DNA of 64,000 nucleotides from Laguncularia racemosa. Its lineage: Eukaryota > Streptophyta > Magnoliopsida > Myrtales > Combretaceae. The notes under the pieces were generated by a model. That model did not search any database. It was not told the origin of the DNA and worked only from the letters and a program-made list of their open reading frames with translations. Positions 24,490 through 35,573 of this stretch are shown here, piece after piece; positions within the stretch are counted from its first letter, which is position 1; every line of letters begins with the position of its first letter. The DNA lies in NCBI GenBank assembly GCA_037954665.1, contig JBBMOL010000012.1:930001-994000 (forward strand), in the 5' to 3' direction. The position numbers and the translations under genes are program-made.

Positions 24490-24910
24490 TTATGGCATGG
24501 CACAAAAAGGATCTAAGGGCCATATTTTTATAGAGCACGGTTTTGACTAAGGACCTAAGAGTGATTTAGAAATACTCGGTTTATGAAATGGACCTAAGGG
24601 TTACATTTGAAAACTCAGTTTACATGAAAAGACCTATGAATCATATTTTGATTATAAAGCTTGATTTGTTAAACTCAGCTTTAAGCATATAGATTTGCAT
24701 GCTTGGTTTTTGAGCCACTAAATGCCTCTCATTTATTGCTCAAGAGTTACCTTAGGGTACTTATATATTTGCTCGGGAGCCATCAAGCATCACTCATATA
24801 TTTTCTTAGAAGCCGCCAAATGTCGCTTGTATTATACTCAAATGCCGCTAAGTGCCACTCATATTTGCTTAGGACCCACCTAAGGGCCACTCAATATTTG
24901 CTCGGTTAAG
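24490..24910 (+). repeat. Degenerate minisatellite in probable LTR debris
   Basis: Two repeat types follow each other. At 24505-24660 there are three or four units with the phrase 'GACCTAAG.G..CAT' about 55 bases apart. At 24708-24905 there are about six units of 35-45 bases with 'GCC(A/G)C(C/T)AA..G.C.CTCATATTTGCT.GG'. The 68-residue open frame covering them reads as a repeated Ser/Leu pattern and is not a gene. Confidence 0.65.
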
Positions 24911-25829
24911 GTACTAACTGATGTATGCCATGTGCATTAGTACGACATATCATTGCATCCATAATCATCTTTTAAATGTTATGATGGATTGTGCTTGATT
25001 ATGTGATTTCTTTTTATTACTTTTTATTTTGTTCACTTAACTCGATACTGAGGGGTTAGTTTTATTCTAACCTCAAGTTATGAAGATAGAGTCGATACTG
25101 GAGCATAGGCTTTAGGTGGGGATTAGGAGAGCAAGAATCAACTTCTATAATATAATTAAATAATGAATTATTTTGATTAGTTTATGCTATATTTTGTGAT
25201 TCTATTAGGCTTAGGCGATATAATACATAACATTATATATGCAAAAAACGCTTTCACACTATTACATACACATATGTATGATAGTTGTACGCTTTAATAT
25301 GTTTTTAGTTCCGATTAACCTTATCCTCAACTTGAAGATGGCATAGGATACTATTTTCTAAACACCAATGTGCAAAAGAATAGGCCTTGGGAGGTAAGGT
25401 GCTACACCACATCTATTAACGGAAATTAACAGAGTTACGTCAAGTCGCAAAAATGACCACAAATAGTTTAATTATATAGTAGGCTGATTTTTTCAAAGCT
25501 TAGATACGTAATTGTAAATTTTGATAAAGTTTGAGTTATAGATGTGACATTAAGCCTTAATAATAATAGAGTTAAAGGATGTGAAGGAGATTCTAAAAGA
25601 CCTCTATCTAATTTAGAGCAATAAGTGAATGTAGTGACAAACTTCCTTCAAATGATTATGGAGCAATTAGAAGTGTGAGTAAGTGTGTGTGGTATTTTTA
25701 AAGTATTGATAGTGGGTGGAGGTAGGAGAGATTTCGATGACTTAGAGGAGTAAAATAGGGTGACAATTTTGAGTTTAGGTGAGGTAGAAATAAACATCAT
25801 GCAAACTATGGGCATGATATTGTTAAATT
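24911..25829. other. Intergenic DNA between LTR debris and gag remnant
   Basis: No gene is seen. Near 25388-25405 the phrase GGGAGGTAAGGTGCTACACC looks like an LTR end, and 25405-25445 is the inverted counterpart of 20688-20722. Its position just before the gag remnant would suit an LTR or leader. Confidence 0.35.
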
Positions 25830-26300
25830 GAAAATACCTCTTAGACGAGTTATTAGAATGGCTTTATAAAGTTGAGATTTTTTTTTTATTGTAACGAATA
25901 TGAAGAGTACACTAAAATGTGCCCAACAACTTTGGAATTCACTAGTTATGTGGGTCTTCGATGGGAAAAAATGAAAATTAGTGAAGTCATAATAGAGAGG
26001 AAGAGGCGACTACTTAGAATAATGTAATGAAATGACTAATGAGAAAGCGTTTCATTCCGATTACTAGAATCATGAAATCTTCCTGAAATTGCAAACTTTG
26101 AGGTAGGGTAGCATGGGAGAGTAAGAATATAAAACGTTAATGATTAATTGTAATGTAAATGAGACTATAGAGTAAACCGTTGCAAGGTTCATTACTAGGT
26201 TGAAGCACAACATCTCTAATGTCCTGGAGCTATAGCCTTATGGAAGCTAAGATAATGTGATTAAGTTAGCTATAAATGTGAGGAGATAACAAGATAACAA
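25830..26300 (+). pseudogene. Decayed Ty3/gypsy gag remnant
   Basis: Translating in shifting frames gives pieces typical of gypsy Gag in the right order: LLEWLYKVE near 25845, then LEFTSYVGLRWEK-type residues around 25930-25970 (the family's 'ALxWW' region), then TVARFITRLKHNISNV near 26170-26220 followed by NVIKLAINV, equivalent to the 'ARFLxGLxxxI..VVEL..' region. Stops and frameshifts are frequent, so the remnant is nonfunctional. The identification rests on motif order rather than on any intact frame. Confidence 0.55.
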
Positions 26301-26564
26301 CAGTAAGGTCTAGTACGATAATTAGTTGTTGTTATGCTTAAGCCTATAGACCATAGTGAGCACAGGATCGAAGAGGTGTATAAAGATGATAAGAGCGATA
26401 GAGATTATGAATTTGATAGGAGAGATATGAGGAATAATGAGAGTGTAATAGCACTAAACATAAAACTATTGACACACATAATGTGTTGGAGTTGGAGCTA
26501 ATATTAATGTAGGACTATTACTATAAGCAGCTAAAGTGATTTAGTGGTAAGGGTGATGTTAATT

Positions 26565-26800
26565 GTAACTAAGATGGCAGTGGTAATGGTTTAGCGGTAT
26601 TGAGATGGTAGTGGAGGTTTAGTGGTTATGTAATGGTTATAGCAATTGTGGTGGTGGCTATCATGTAATGAAGACAACAGTAGTAGCAGTACATGGCTAT
26701 TATGGTAATCTTAGTAGTTGTGGTAAAGGGATAGAGTTAGGACAATGGTGTGAGATCATGGGGTGGTATAAAGTGGCGGTGATAATAATGATAGCAGTGA
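26565..26800 (+). repeat. GGT/GTGG-rich degenerate simple-sequence stretch
   Basis: Phrases such as GGTAGTGG, GGTGGTGG and GGTTATGG recur through about 230 bases downstream of the gag remnant. They may be the decayed Gly-rich or zinc-knuckle linker of that gag, or a simple repeat. Confidence 0.4.
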
Positions 26801-26949
26801 TGGTACTTTCCATCCAATGAGGGCATATTGATACCATTTTCTACCATAGAAATTTATATGAAGTAAATGGTGGAATATATATTACTTTATTGTTCTATAT
26901 AATATTTATTCCCAACAAATAGTTTTCTACCCCCTACTTTTCCATTCCT

Positions 26950-27165
26950 CAAAATAAACAAACTCCTTGTAGTGATAGCACTATTTGTAAATGCTTCATA
27001 TGATATTCCTCACTCCTTAAGTACACTAACATATCATCAATAAAACTACTTTGGATTAATTCAAATATTCTTTAAATACTCTATTTGTCATGTCTATGAA
27101 TGTAGCTAAAAGATTTATCAAACCAAATGATATCATTAGAAACTCATCGATGGCTATATGAGATC
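26950..27165 (-). pseudogene. Decayed Ty3/gypsy reverse transcriptase palm fragment
   Basis: On the minus strand an 'ISFGL.N..ATF.D..NRVF..YL' pattern (27150-27060) is followed by SSFIDDMLVYL (about 27054-27022), the FIDD form of the catalytic box, and then R-S-E-E-Y-H-x-K-H-L-x-I-V-L. The order is that of gypsy RT. Frameshifts separate the two parts and no other pol domain adjoins. It points opposite to the nearby gag remnant, so the two come from different insertions or from a rearrangement. Confidence 0.6.
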
Positions 27166-30100
27166 CTAAATAATCAACACAAATAAATTCTCTTTCGATT
27201 TACCTAAAGAAGAACCACCGGTGCATGTCATGAATAGAGTGCTTGGTATTATTCTATTGTAGTTATTTCGTGGCCAAAAAGTTGAGAAAAACTAATGACT
27301 AGGTACATGATGAATTGATAGATGTTAAAAAAATTCATGAAAAAAGATGTTTGACTATGTTGAAAAAGTGTAATTTGATTTTTTTTCTTGCAAATTAATG
27401 TGTGATCTAGATGCAAGTATCTAACTATTCAACTCCAAGATTCAATTCCAATCTTTTCCAAGAGAGAGTATATGATGGGAATCTAAACCTAAGCCTAAGA
27501 CCTAACAAGAATAATTTATGATTTATGTAGATTAAAGACTAATAAGTGTAGAATTGCACATGCCATTCAAATGGCATTAAGAAACCTAGTAATCACATAA
27601 CACCAATAGATAGTGCTTAAATGACATATTCATGACATTTGATTAGCCATCCTATTGCCATATACAACCATCCGAATAGCACAACTAACCATCCTGATGG
27701 CATTAAGTGCCACTCAAATGGCACCAAGATTCCAAACGCAAAATAGTATAGGATCTTAACTTATTTCTTTTATCATCATTTTTATTTTATTTATGAAATG
27801 TCCTTGCTACGGTTTGTTAGGTTATAATAGTATTTAAAGATTTTTATGAGTCATGCTTTCGTAGTTGCTAAGTTTAAAATTATGATGGAAATTATTGTGG
27901 GACTTTTAGGTCTTTGTTTATGAATATTGAGATTATTTTCTTTCTTTATTCTTTGAGCTCTCCTAAATCAATCCTAATTTCTAGTGAACTTCATTGTTTA
28001 GATTACATGGGTAATAATAATGTCTAATTAACAACCATGGTTATTTTGTTAATTGTATATAATAACAATTGATGGTTTGATCAAATGCCTATTTTGTTTT
28101 TAGAATTTGTATATAATATCCATTTCCTAGGTTCATCCATATCTTGTTATTTTACATCCTTTAGGTACCTAAAATACCATAAAAATATAATCTTTTGTCA
28201 TATTACACCATAGATCTATTTAAGATAATCTACGTGCATATTAGTTCATCAATATTACTCAATCTTTAAAAGGTTCATGATTAAGTGAGTACCTAAGGGT
28301 ACATGGGCATAATATCATTGCATCCATTAATCTTTTGTTATATTCATTAACTAGGGACTAGTCTGGGAAAGAGATGCATAAGGAAGTTCAAGTTAATGAG
28401 CGATTAAACATAACTTGAAATTGAGGGAATGTTGCATTTATGCACCATTAGTTCATTCCCTAATGAGTCAATATGATAAACCTTCAAATCTAGATCGTTG
28501 AGCATCTTGTGCATGGGTTTCCATGTAAACATGGCTTCTTTATATAGTATTATTAAGTCAATTATTGGGCTTAACCCAAAATGCTTACAAGGTTACTAAT
28601 AAATTAAATGGGATTCATTCATCTATTATTTGGGAATTATATACTTTGGACTACTTGATAAAACACAAATGATTCAAAACCACAGAAACATCCAATAGAG
28701 TCAAAATATGATAATGTGATCATATATAAATTGAGTTGGGATAGAACATAGAGATTTGATGCACTCATAAGTTCATGTTTATAACTAGATCATTATGAGC
28801 ACCAAGTTGCTTAACAAATATGGCTAGATATTTTGATAAGTCTATGCATACTAATGGCACTAAACTAATCTCATGACGACGACCTAGATGAACATATATA
28901 ATAGCAAGAATACTGAGAATGAACATATGATAGTTAGAGAGATCGAGGAAACTTTAATTGAGTCAATTAGAATCAATTGATTTAATTGGTAGTCGAAATT
29001 AAATATTTAATTAAAATTCTCTAAATAAATTAATTTGATTGTAGTTTTTGAGTTATAATTAAGTGAAATCAATGGAAACTAATTTGACTCGATCAAGGAC
29101 TAGGTCAACCGAAAGCCAATCTTAAGGCTAATATAATCATCACTTAAATTTTGAATAATCAATGAATTAATATCTTTGATTAGCTAGGTTGCCAAGTTTC
29201 CCTATGAACTAACTATCAAGTAGAACCGCAAAGTTTTAAATTGTTATTAAGATTTGTCAACTACCAAATATAAATAAATAATACATTGGAGCATGTGGAA
29301 ATCACTTATATCGGGATAATTGCTTAAGCGGTTGCATTACTTAGTTTAAGTGTAGTATTTACAAATATTGTAGGATTTTAATATAAGGAAAGCTCATCGG
29401 TAGAAAAGTAAATGATGGGAATCTACCTTGCAGTTCCAATAGTGGGGGAACTTGACTTAAATGTATGAGCCCAGACATCCACATATGGTCACTTTTATCT
29501 AATAATGTTTGATTTTGCACTTTAGCGGGTACATTGATCAATTTTACAAGATGGCCAAATAACATGCACTAAGGATTTTTGGAGTCACATCCAACAGTCC
29601 ATAAATTGTTTAATTAAAGTGAAAACCGACCACTTGAAGACAATCTTTTGCACTTGTAATTGTCATTTTTTAACCAACCATTTTTGTTCATTTTAGAACT
29701 TGTAATTTGATTTTAGAACCGGCCACTTAGTGGCCTATTTGTAATTTTTTTGAACATTTTTACCCTAATTGGAGCAAGTATAAATACTTGCTAACTAGGG
29801 TTTTTAGGGTGCTTTTGTCAATTTAATAAACTAAACACTTTGTGCCGTGTGAGAGAGTCTCCTCTTGCTAGCATCACTCTTATCAATTTTCTTTAAAAAT
29901 TGCGGTGAGTTTGGCTTAGAATTTCTTGTGAGTAATATCAAGATCTTCTAAGTTTCATCCTTTTATTACTAGTGTGTAATATTAGTGATAATTGGTTGAT
30001 TTTTTTTTACTTGTTGTTTCATGCCAAATTAAGGTTCATATTACTAGGATTACAAACCAATTTTAAAGACTGGAATTGCATTTTTATATGCAATTGATTG

Positions 30101-32466
30101 GTATTAGAATTCTTTTGTAATACATCTAATTTGGGGTTCACACAATTGAGATTGTTCATCCTTTGTATTCATGCCAATTTAGGGGATTTTGTCTTGTTGA
30201 ATTCTTTAATTGGATTGTATTCATGTGCTTAAATTATTAAGGTACGTCAGTAAAAGTTATGGATTAAACATAGTATGTATCTTTTCTTATCAATCTAGGA
30301 CTATGTTAGCAAACAAATAAAAGCCATGGGTTAAGCATGTAGTATTACAATATATAAATATAGTAAAGAAAGAAAACCAAGAAAATGTCATCTCTTTATA
30401 ACAATAATAAATTATTATTATTTTAAATCCTAAAAGATCAAAAACTAAATAGTAAAAGACTCTTAACTTTCGATTCATAAAAAGATGGATTGTCTTATTG
30501 CTTTATAAATAAAATATCAATCATATCTTAATATTTTATTAACCTAGAGTAGACCTTCTATTGGACCCCTTGACCCTTAACTCGTTTTATTTTTGGATTA
30601 AACCCTAACTTAGTCCAATAGCACTAATTAAAATATTAAGATATATATAGAAATATGGAATTAATAAATGTGATTTATTGAAATAAACGAAAATTAAGCA
30701 AAACCAAGTAAGGCCCAAGCCCAAGCCTATGCATGTGGCACCTAGCCCATGAGTATGAGAGATAGATGAAAGAGCTATTATTTTAATTGAGTGCATATGG
30801 TGAGGCCATGAGTTAGTCAAATAAGGGGATTAAACTAAGAAAATACAAAACTTGATTTAGTTTTAATTTATTTGGTCAAAATAAACACATTTGATATTAT
30901 GGAAATTTAAACTTTTTTTTAAATTATGAGTTATGCTAGCAAATAGAGAGTAAAACATTTATATGGAGAGGTAATTCATATCATTACTTGTGCTTAATCA
31001 ATTAAGAAAATAATGATTATATTAAAAAAAAGAAGGTTTTAGTCATTAAAAAAATCACTATTTCCTTGGGACATAGAGAGTTTATTTACTCGATCCAACT
31101 ATTTAAACGTGGTTATTGACAAGAAAGAAAATGCATTAATATTCTACAAATAATACATCACATTAATCTATTTGGTACTCTCATCTCAAATGTGATTTAT
31201 GGTGCTATATGTAGTGCTTTCAATGATTGAGCTATTGTATGTTGCCATTGAACATTATTCCACTAACTAGGGTAATGAAAGTAGAGTAGTAGGTTTTGAA
31301 AAGTTTTGTACCGGTTAATTAGTGTATCTTGTTAATATTTGATCAATTAAGTTAAAATAGATCATTAACTACAACAAAAGCTTTAAAATTCAAATTTAAA
31401 GAATAGTAATTTCTTTAAATTTGAAAAACTAATAAGCAAAATAGAGACTCAATTACATAAAATTACTTATCCCATAACAAACTAGAGTTTCAATTACATC
31501 ATGAATTACTAAAAATCTACCTCCTCATATTTTAATAGAAAACAAACAACTGAAATATGCTAAACTTTTTATTTATCAAAAGTTAAAATTTATGGAGAGA
31601 CAAATAAAAGGTACACCATGTGGAAAATGATTAAAATAAAATAAAATAAATCCAATAAGAATTACCTAAAACATGCATTAAAATCACTAATATAAGTTAA
31701 GTAAAGTTTAACAATAAGTTTTTAAAAAGTCTATAAATGTCAAGAGTGGACTAACAACTGTTAAGATTTATATTAATGGGGGTGATTATATAAAAAGGGA
31801 TATTTCTAAGGTTTGTAGAATCTGTTCAAAATCTTTGTAAAGTAATTTAACTTAAACTTGTTAATCATCCCCAACCTTGCCTATGTGGTCTCATTTAAAT
31901 ATCATTGATAAGATTCAAACAAAATCTACTTGTTTCATTTGAATGTTATTTATCTTTATTTATATCTCCACTCTCCCTTAAGATTTTTCTAACACATAGG
32001 TAGAAAAAAAATGTGACTTCATTGAATATTGAAAAGAACATTCAAATGAAGTTTGTGTGTAAAATTCCATTTGAATGTCATGAAATGAAATTAGAATAAA
32101 GTCTTAATCCAATTTTGCATGTCAAGATACCTCACTTCTTGGCTTTGAATAATCAACATTTTTTGTATTTTTGTACCTATATAAACTACAAAAATACACT
32201 AAATAAATGTTTAGATATTGTTTTTTCCTATTTAAAATATTATCTAAATGCAAATTATCACACTTCCAAGTTTAATCAATTGTTTGTCTTGACAAAATGA
32301 TCTAAAATGCTAAGTTTAGTGACTTACTGTGTTTTATGATTATGAGATTGAGATGTGGTAATTAAAGAATGCTATGCAAGTTAGACACACTTACAAGATG
32401 TCTCATCAAAGGGATTGTCATTGTTTAGTGTTCACTATATATTGATTTTGGATCTATATAAGGGTC
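27166..32466. other. AT-rich gene-free interval with probable retroelement debris
   Basis: No coding region is recognised over 5.3 kb. A degenerate repeat of 'CCAT.C..ATGGCA' phrases lies at 27560-27730. The segment 29760-30250 (polypyrimidine-rich GAGAGTCTCCTCTTGC followed by T-rich sequence) has the look of an LTR U5 or leader, but no partner LTR was found. The small open frames at 29359-29565, 30290-30478, 30605-30820 (-) and 32115-32300 (+) show no domain. Confidence 0.4.
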
Positions 32467-32469
32467 TTA

Positions 32470-33652
32470 AAGTAGTGTTTGGTTACTGGTACTGGATAAG
32501 ATAAGGAGTACTGGACATAACAAAATAAGAAGGACTAAACAAAACAAAAATTGTACCACGTTTGGTTTGTTCAGTACTGGACAAAGATTTTTGTGTTGTC
32601 CAGTATTGGAAATTGCAAAGTACTAGATTGAACATAGTAAATTTGACAATTATGCTATTTTAATTATATCATGGTTATTTATACATATTTGATATTATTA
32701 TAAGAAAATACAATTTGAATAGATTATAAATTATATAAAATAAATCATGTAAATCCATTGATTGAAAAAAATTAATAATTCATATTATAAATTACAATAA
32801 TTTGTGTTATATTTAATAAAATAACACATTACTTACTTTTCTTTTATCTTAAAAATGATGTTTCGATATAGTATATATATATGATAAATAATATACAACA
32901 TAAAAGAATCTTGACTTGAAATTAGTAATAAACATGGTTTAAAAAAAAAACTTATGTTATATTATTTTTCTCATGTTGTGTAATTTTCTTTGTTCTTATC
33001 ATACTGGAAATCAAAATGTGAGTTTAGAATCAAGTTGGGACACGTGATGATTTATTTATACATGAAAGATCGATCCACCACTACCGTCCCATTTCAACAG
33101 ACATCTAAACGCACAGCAACAACTAGATAGAGAGCATGCGATGAAGATAGAAAAGCAATCAAGGGAAATCTTAACGGATGACGACAACCACAAGTAGAAC
33201 ATGCAAGGAACATAGAAAAGCAAGCAAGAATGTGAGAAAGAACGGAAGGATATAAACCTGATGGTGACTTCTAGCGTGACGACAACGACATTTGAATAAC
33301 GGTCAATTGCACGATGAATCCTGTTGTTGGAGTGGCATCGATGGGTTTTCCAACTGCACTTAAAGGGCAAGCTAGTGCGACACGGATGTGTTTGAATGAA
33401 AAGGGTTTGGGGAGGTAGGGTTTGTTTGTGAAGAGAAAAATATGAAGGGTAAGTTGGAGATTTAAAAAAAAATGAATTTTCATCAAGTACCAGATTTTTT
33501 GTATCTAATTACATGTGGTACAAAAAAATTTCATTTTGTTTAGTACCGCATTGAATTTTTATCCAGTACTTTTTTCATGAATGATAACCAAACGCAAGAT
33601 AAAAAAAATTGTCCTGTCCAATACCACATTTTTGTAGCAACCAAACGCTACC
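32470..33652. mobile_element. PIF/Harbinger-like non-autonomous DNA element
   Basis: The left end AGTAGTGTTTGGTTACTGG (from 32471) and the reverse complement of the right end, GGTAGCGTTTGGTTGCTAC (from 33652), form imperfect terminal inverted repeats. The inverted similarity continues inward with GTACTGGA and GTACCAC phrases. TTA stands directly outside both ends (32467-32469 and 33653-33655), which suits the 3-bp TWA target of this superfamily. The interior is about 1.1 kb without a recognised transposase; the open frames at 33056-33370 and 33271-33486 (-) are not identified. A hAT-type origin is less likely because no 8-bp duplication is seen. Confidence 0.65.
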
Positions 33653-33655
33653 TTA

Positions 33656-35060
33656 TCTCAAAAGTTAAGAGCAAATCAGAGAAACAGTACAACCACTATT
33701 ACCATTAGTGCCTACTTGCATTATTCCTCAATGTTGATGGCCTTTAAGCAATGGGAGCTAGATAGATGTTTCTTTTTCTTCTTCTTCTTCTTCTTTATTT
33801 TTTACTTTCCTTTTTAAAATTTTCCATTTTTATTTGATTTATTGAAATTAGTAATGGTTTATATCATACAATGTTTTATTGATATTTGGTGCATTGCCAT
33901 TCATTGAAATACCAAGCAAATATGTAATAGGTGGTGACATGTAATTTTGGAGTTTCCATTTTTGATGACTTGTCATGCTTTGATTTGATGCTAAAAGTAA
34001 CAATGTTAATCAAGGTAGTGACATTGGTACTGGAAGTTTCAAGTGGTGTATCATTTAATAAGTCAAAAGTTTAGGTATAAAATTAAAAAAAGTACAACAC
34101 TATCTCTCTAATGCAAATGATGAGAGATGGATGATAAATTTGATAAGAAAAAACTTAATTTAATATGATATATAGCAACTTTAAACATTAGTTATAAATT
34201 GTAAGAAACCATTTCTACATTTCATTAATGAAACAATTATTCGACGTTATTCCTATTACTATGAAATAAGTGATTGTGATTTTTTCATGAGATCAAAGAA
34301 ATAACTATTGCTTATGTTGCATTTGGAGTGAATGGAATTGCTATTTAGCCTTTTATTACATGTGAATAGTTATTTCTTTATTTGCTTTATAATAAATGTA
34401 TTATAAGTAATATTTATTTCATGTAATGGAATATAGACAAGCAATTACCATTCATTTGCTTCACCAAAGGAGCTCATATAACATTTATTCCAAAAAAATC
34501 CTAAATTATCAAGCAAAATAAAAATAGAGGTATTGCTATTATTTTACAACCTTATTTCATTCTAGTAAAACATAGATAACATTAATATTTTCTATTATAT
34601 TTCTTTACCCATAAGACTTTAGTCATCTAATAGTCAAGACATAAATTGAGTAAAGGTACATTATTACTTTTAAATATATTGATAATGTATTACTAATATT
34701 ATTTTAAGTATAATCAAATACTTTATATCATTCAATAAATCAAGTATATCACTTAAGTTTGAATAATAATTTTAACATTATTAAGTGTAAATAAACAAAG
34801 TACTTTGCTATGAGAATTGCAATTCTCTTTTTATTTTATATCATTCTATAAAATGAATGTGTCTTCAAAATTCAAAATTCAGGTAATGAATTTTCAGGTA
34901 ACATTGTATCAAGATCCTACCCATTCGGCTCCAAGATGGTTGGTAGCCGGTAGGTTCAAGGTGGTTTTTTTTTTTTCATTTGGACCGGCTTCGCAAGAAA
35001 CACCTTCCACTCTCCTTAGGAATTGGTGGCATGCAAGAGCATGAAAACGTCCTGTTATAG
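33656..35060. other. Intergenic DNA upstream of GRV2
   Basis: AT-rich, with a (TTC)n microsatellite at 33776-33797. No gene is recognised. The open frames near 34817-35109 on both strands overlap each other and show no domain. Confidence 0.45.
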
Positions 35061-35064
35061 TCCG

Positions 35065-35573
35065 TAACATATATACCTGGAGTGACCGACGGGTGACGAT
35101 CTCGATCACTCTCTCTCTCTCTCTCTTTCTTTTTCTCTCAACAAACAGACCAGCATCCTAGTCGGACAGTGAGGCTTTTGCACAGCGAAGCGCATCCTGA
35201 TCATCGCTTTCTCCCAGCTTTCTCTCTCTAAAGTTTCTAATTATCAAAACCCTAATCCCCAATCTCAAATTCATACCCAAATCCCCCCCCCCCCCCCCCC
35301 CCCCCCCCCCCTTTTCAAGTTCCAAACTTCATCATCAATGATAATTAGTATTAGTCAAATTCTCCAAGAACCCCGAATTCAGCTTCCCTAATCTCCGATC
35401 AATCCATCGAACTGGGGGCGAATCAATCCCACCACTCTCACCGAGCCGCTGCGCGGTCGGGACTCTGGTTCTTCCGCCAGAACAATGTCCCTAAATATCA
35501 AACTCTAGCTTATCTCCCTCAGTACGAAACCACAACTCGCCACCCACCCATCCAAAACCCTAACCCCGCTCAC
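35065..35573 (+). promoter_or_regulatory. Core promoter and 5' leader of GRV2
   Basis: A TATA-like ATATATAC lies at about 35069-35076, followed by a (CT)n-rich stretch at 35108-35140, a common feature of plant leaders. Base composition becomes GC-richer towards the start codon. Two upstream ORFs precede the main ATG: 35338-35391 (17 codons plus stop) and 35485-35508 (7 codons plus stop). The transcription start is not determinable, so the split between promoter and leader is inferred. Confidence 0.45.
35283..35311 (+). repeat. Uninterrupted run of 29 cytosines
   Basis: The run lies in the probable GRV2 5' leader, about 260 bases before the ATG. On the other strand it is a G run that could form quadruplex structure. 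Such runs are often mis-sized in sequencing. Confidence 0.9.

Noticed and set aside
33056..33486. Two minus-strand open frames inside the Harbinger-like element as a possible transposase
   Set aside because: No DDE-type motif and no similarity that I recognise; too short for a transposase.
34817..35109. Small open frames upstream of GRV2 as an additional gene or exon
   Set aside because: They overlap on both strands and have no domain; the conserved GRV2 N-terminus begins at 35574.
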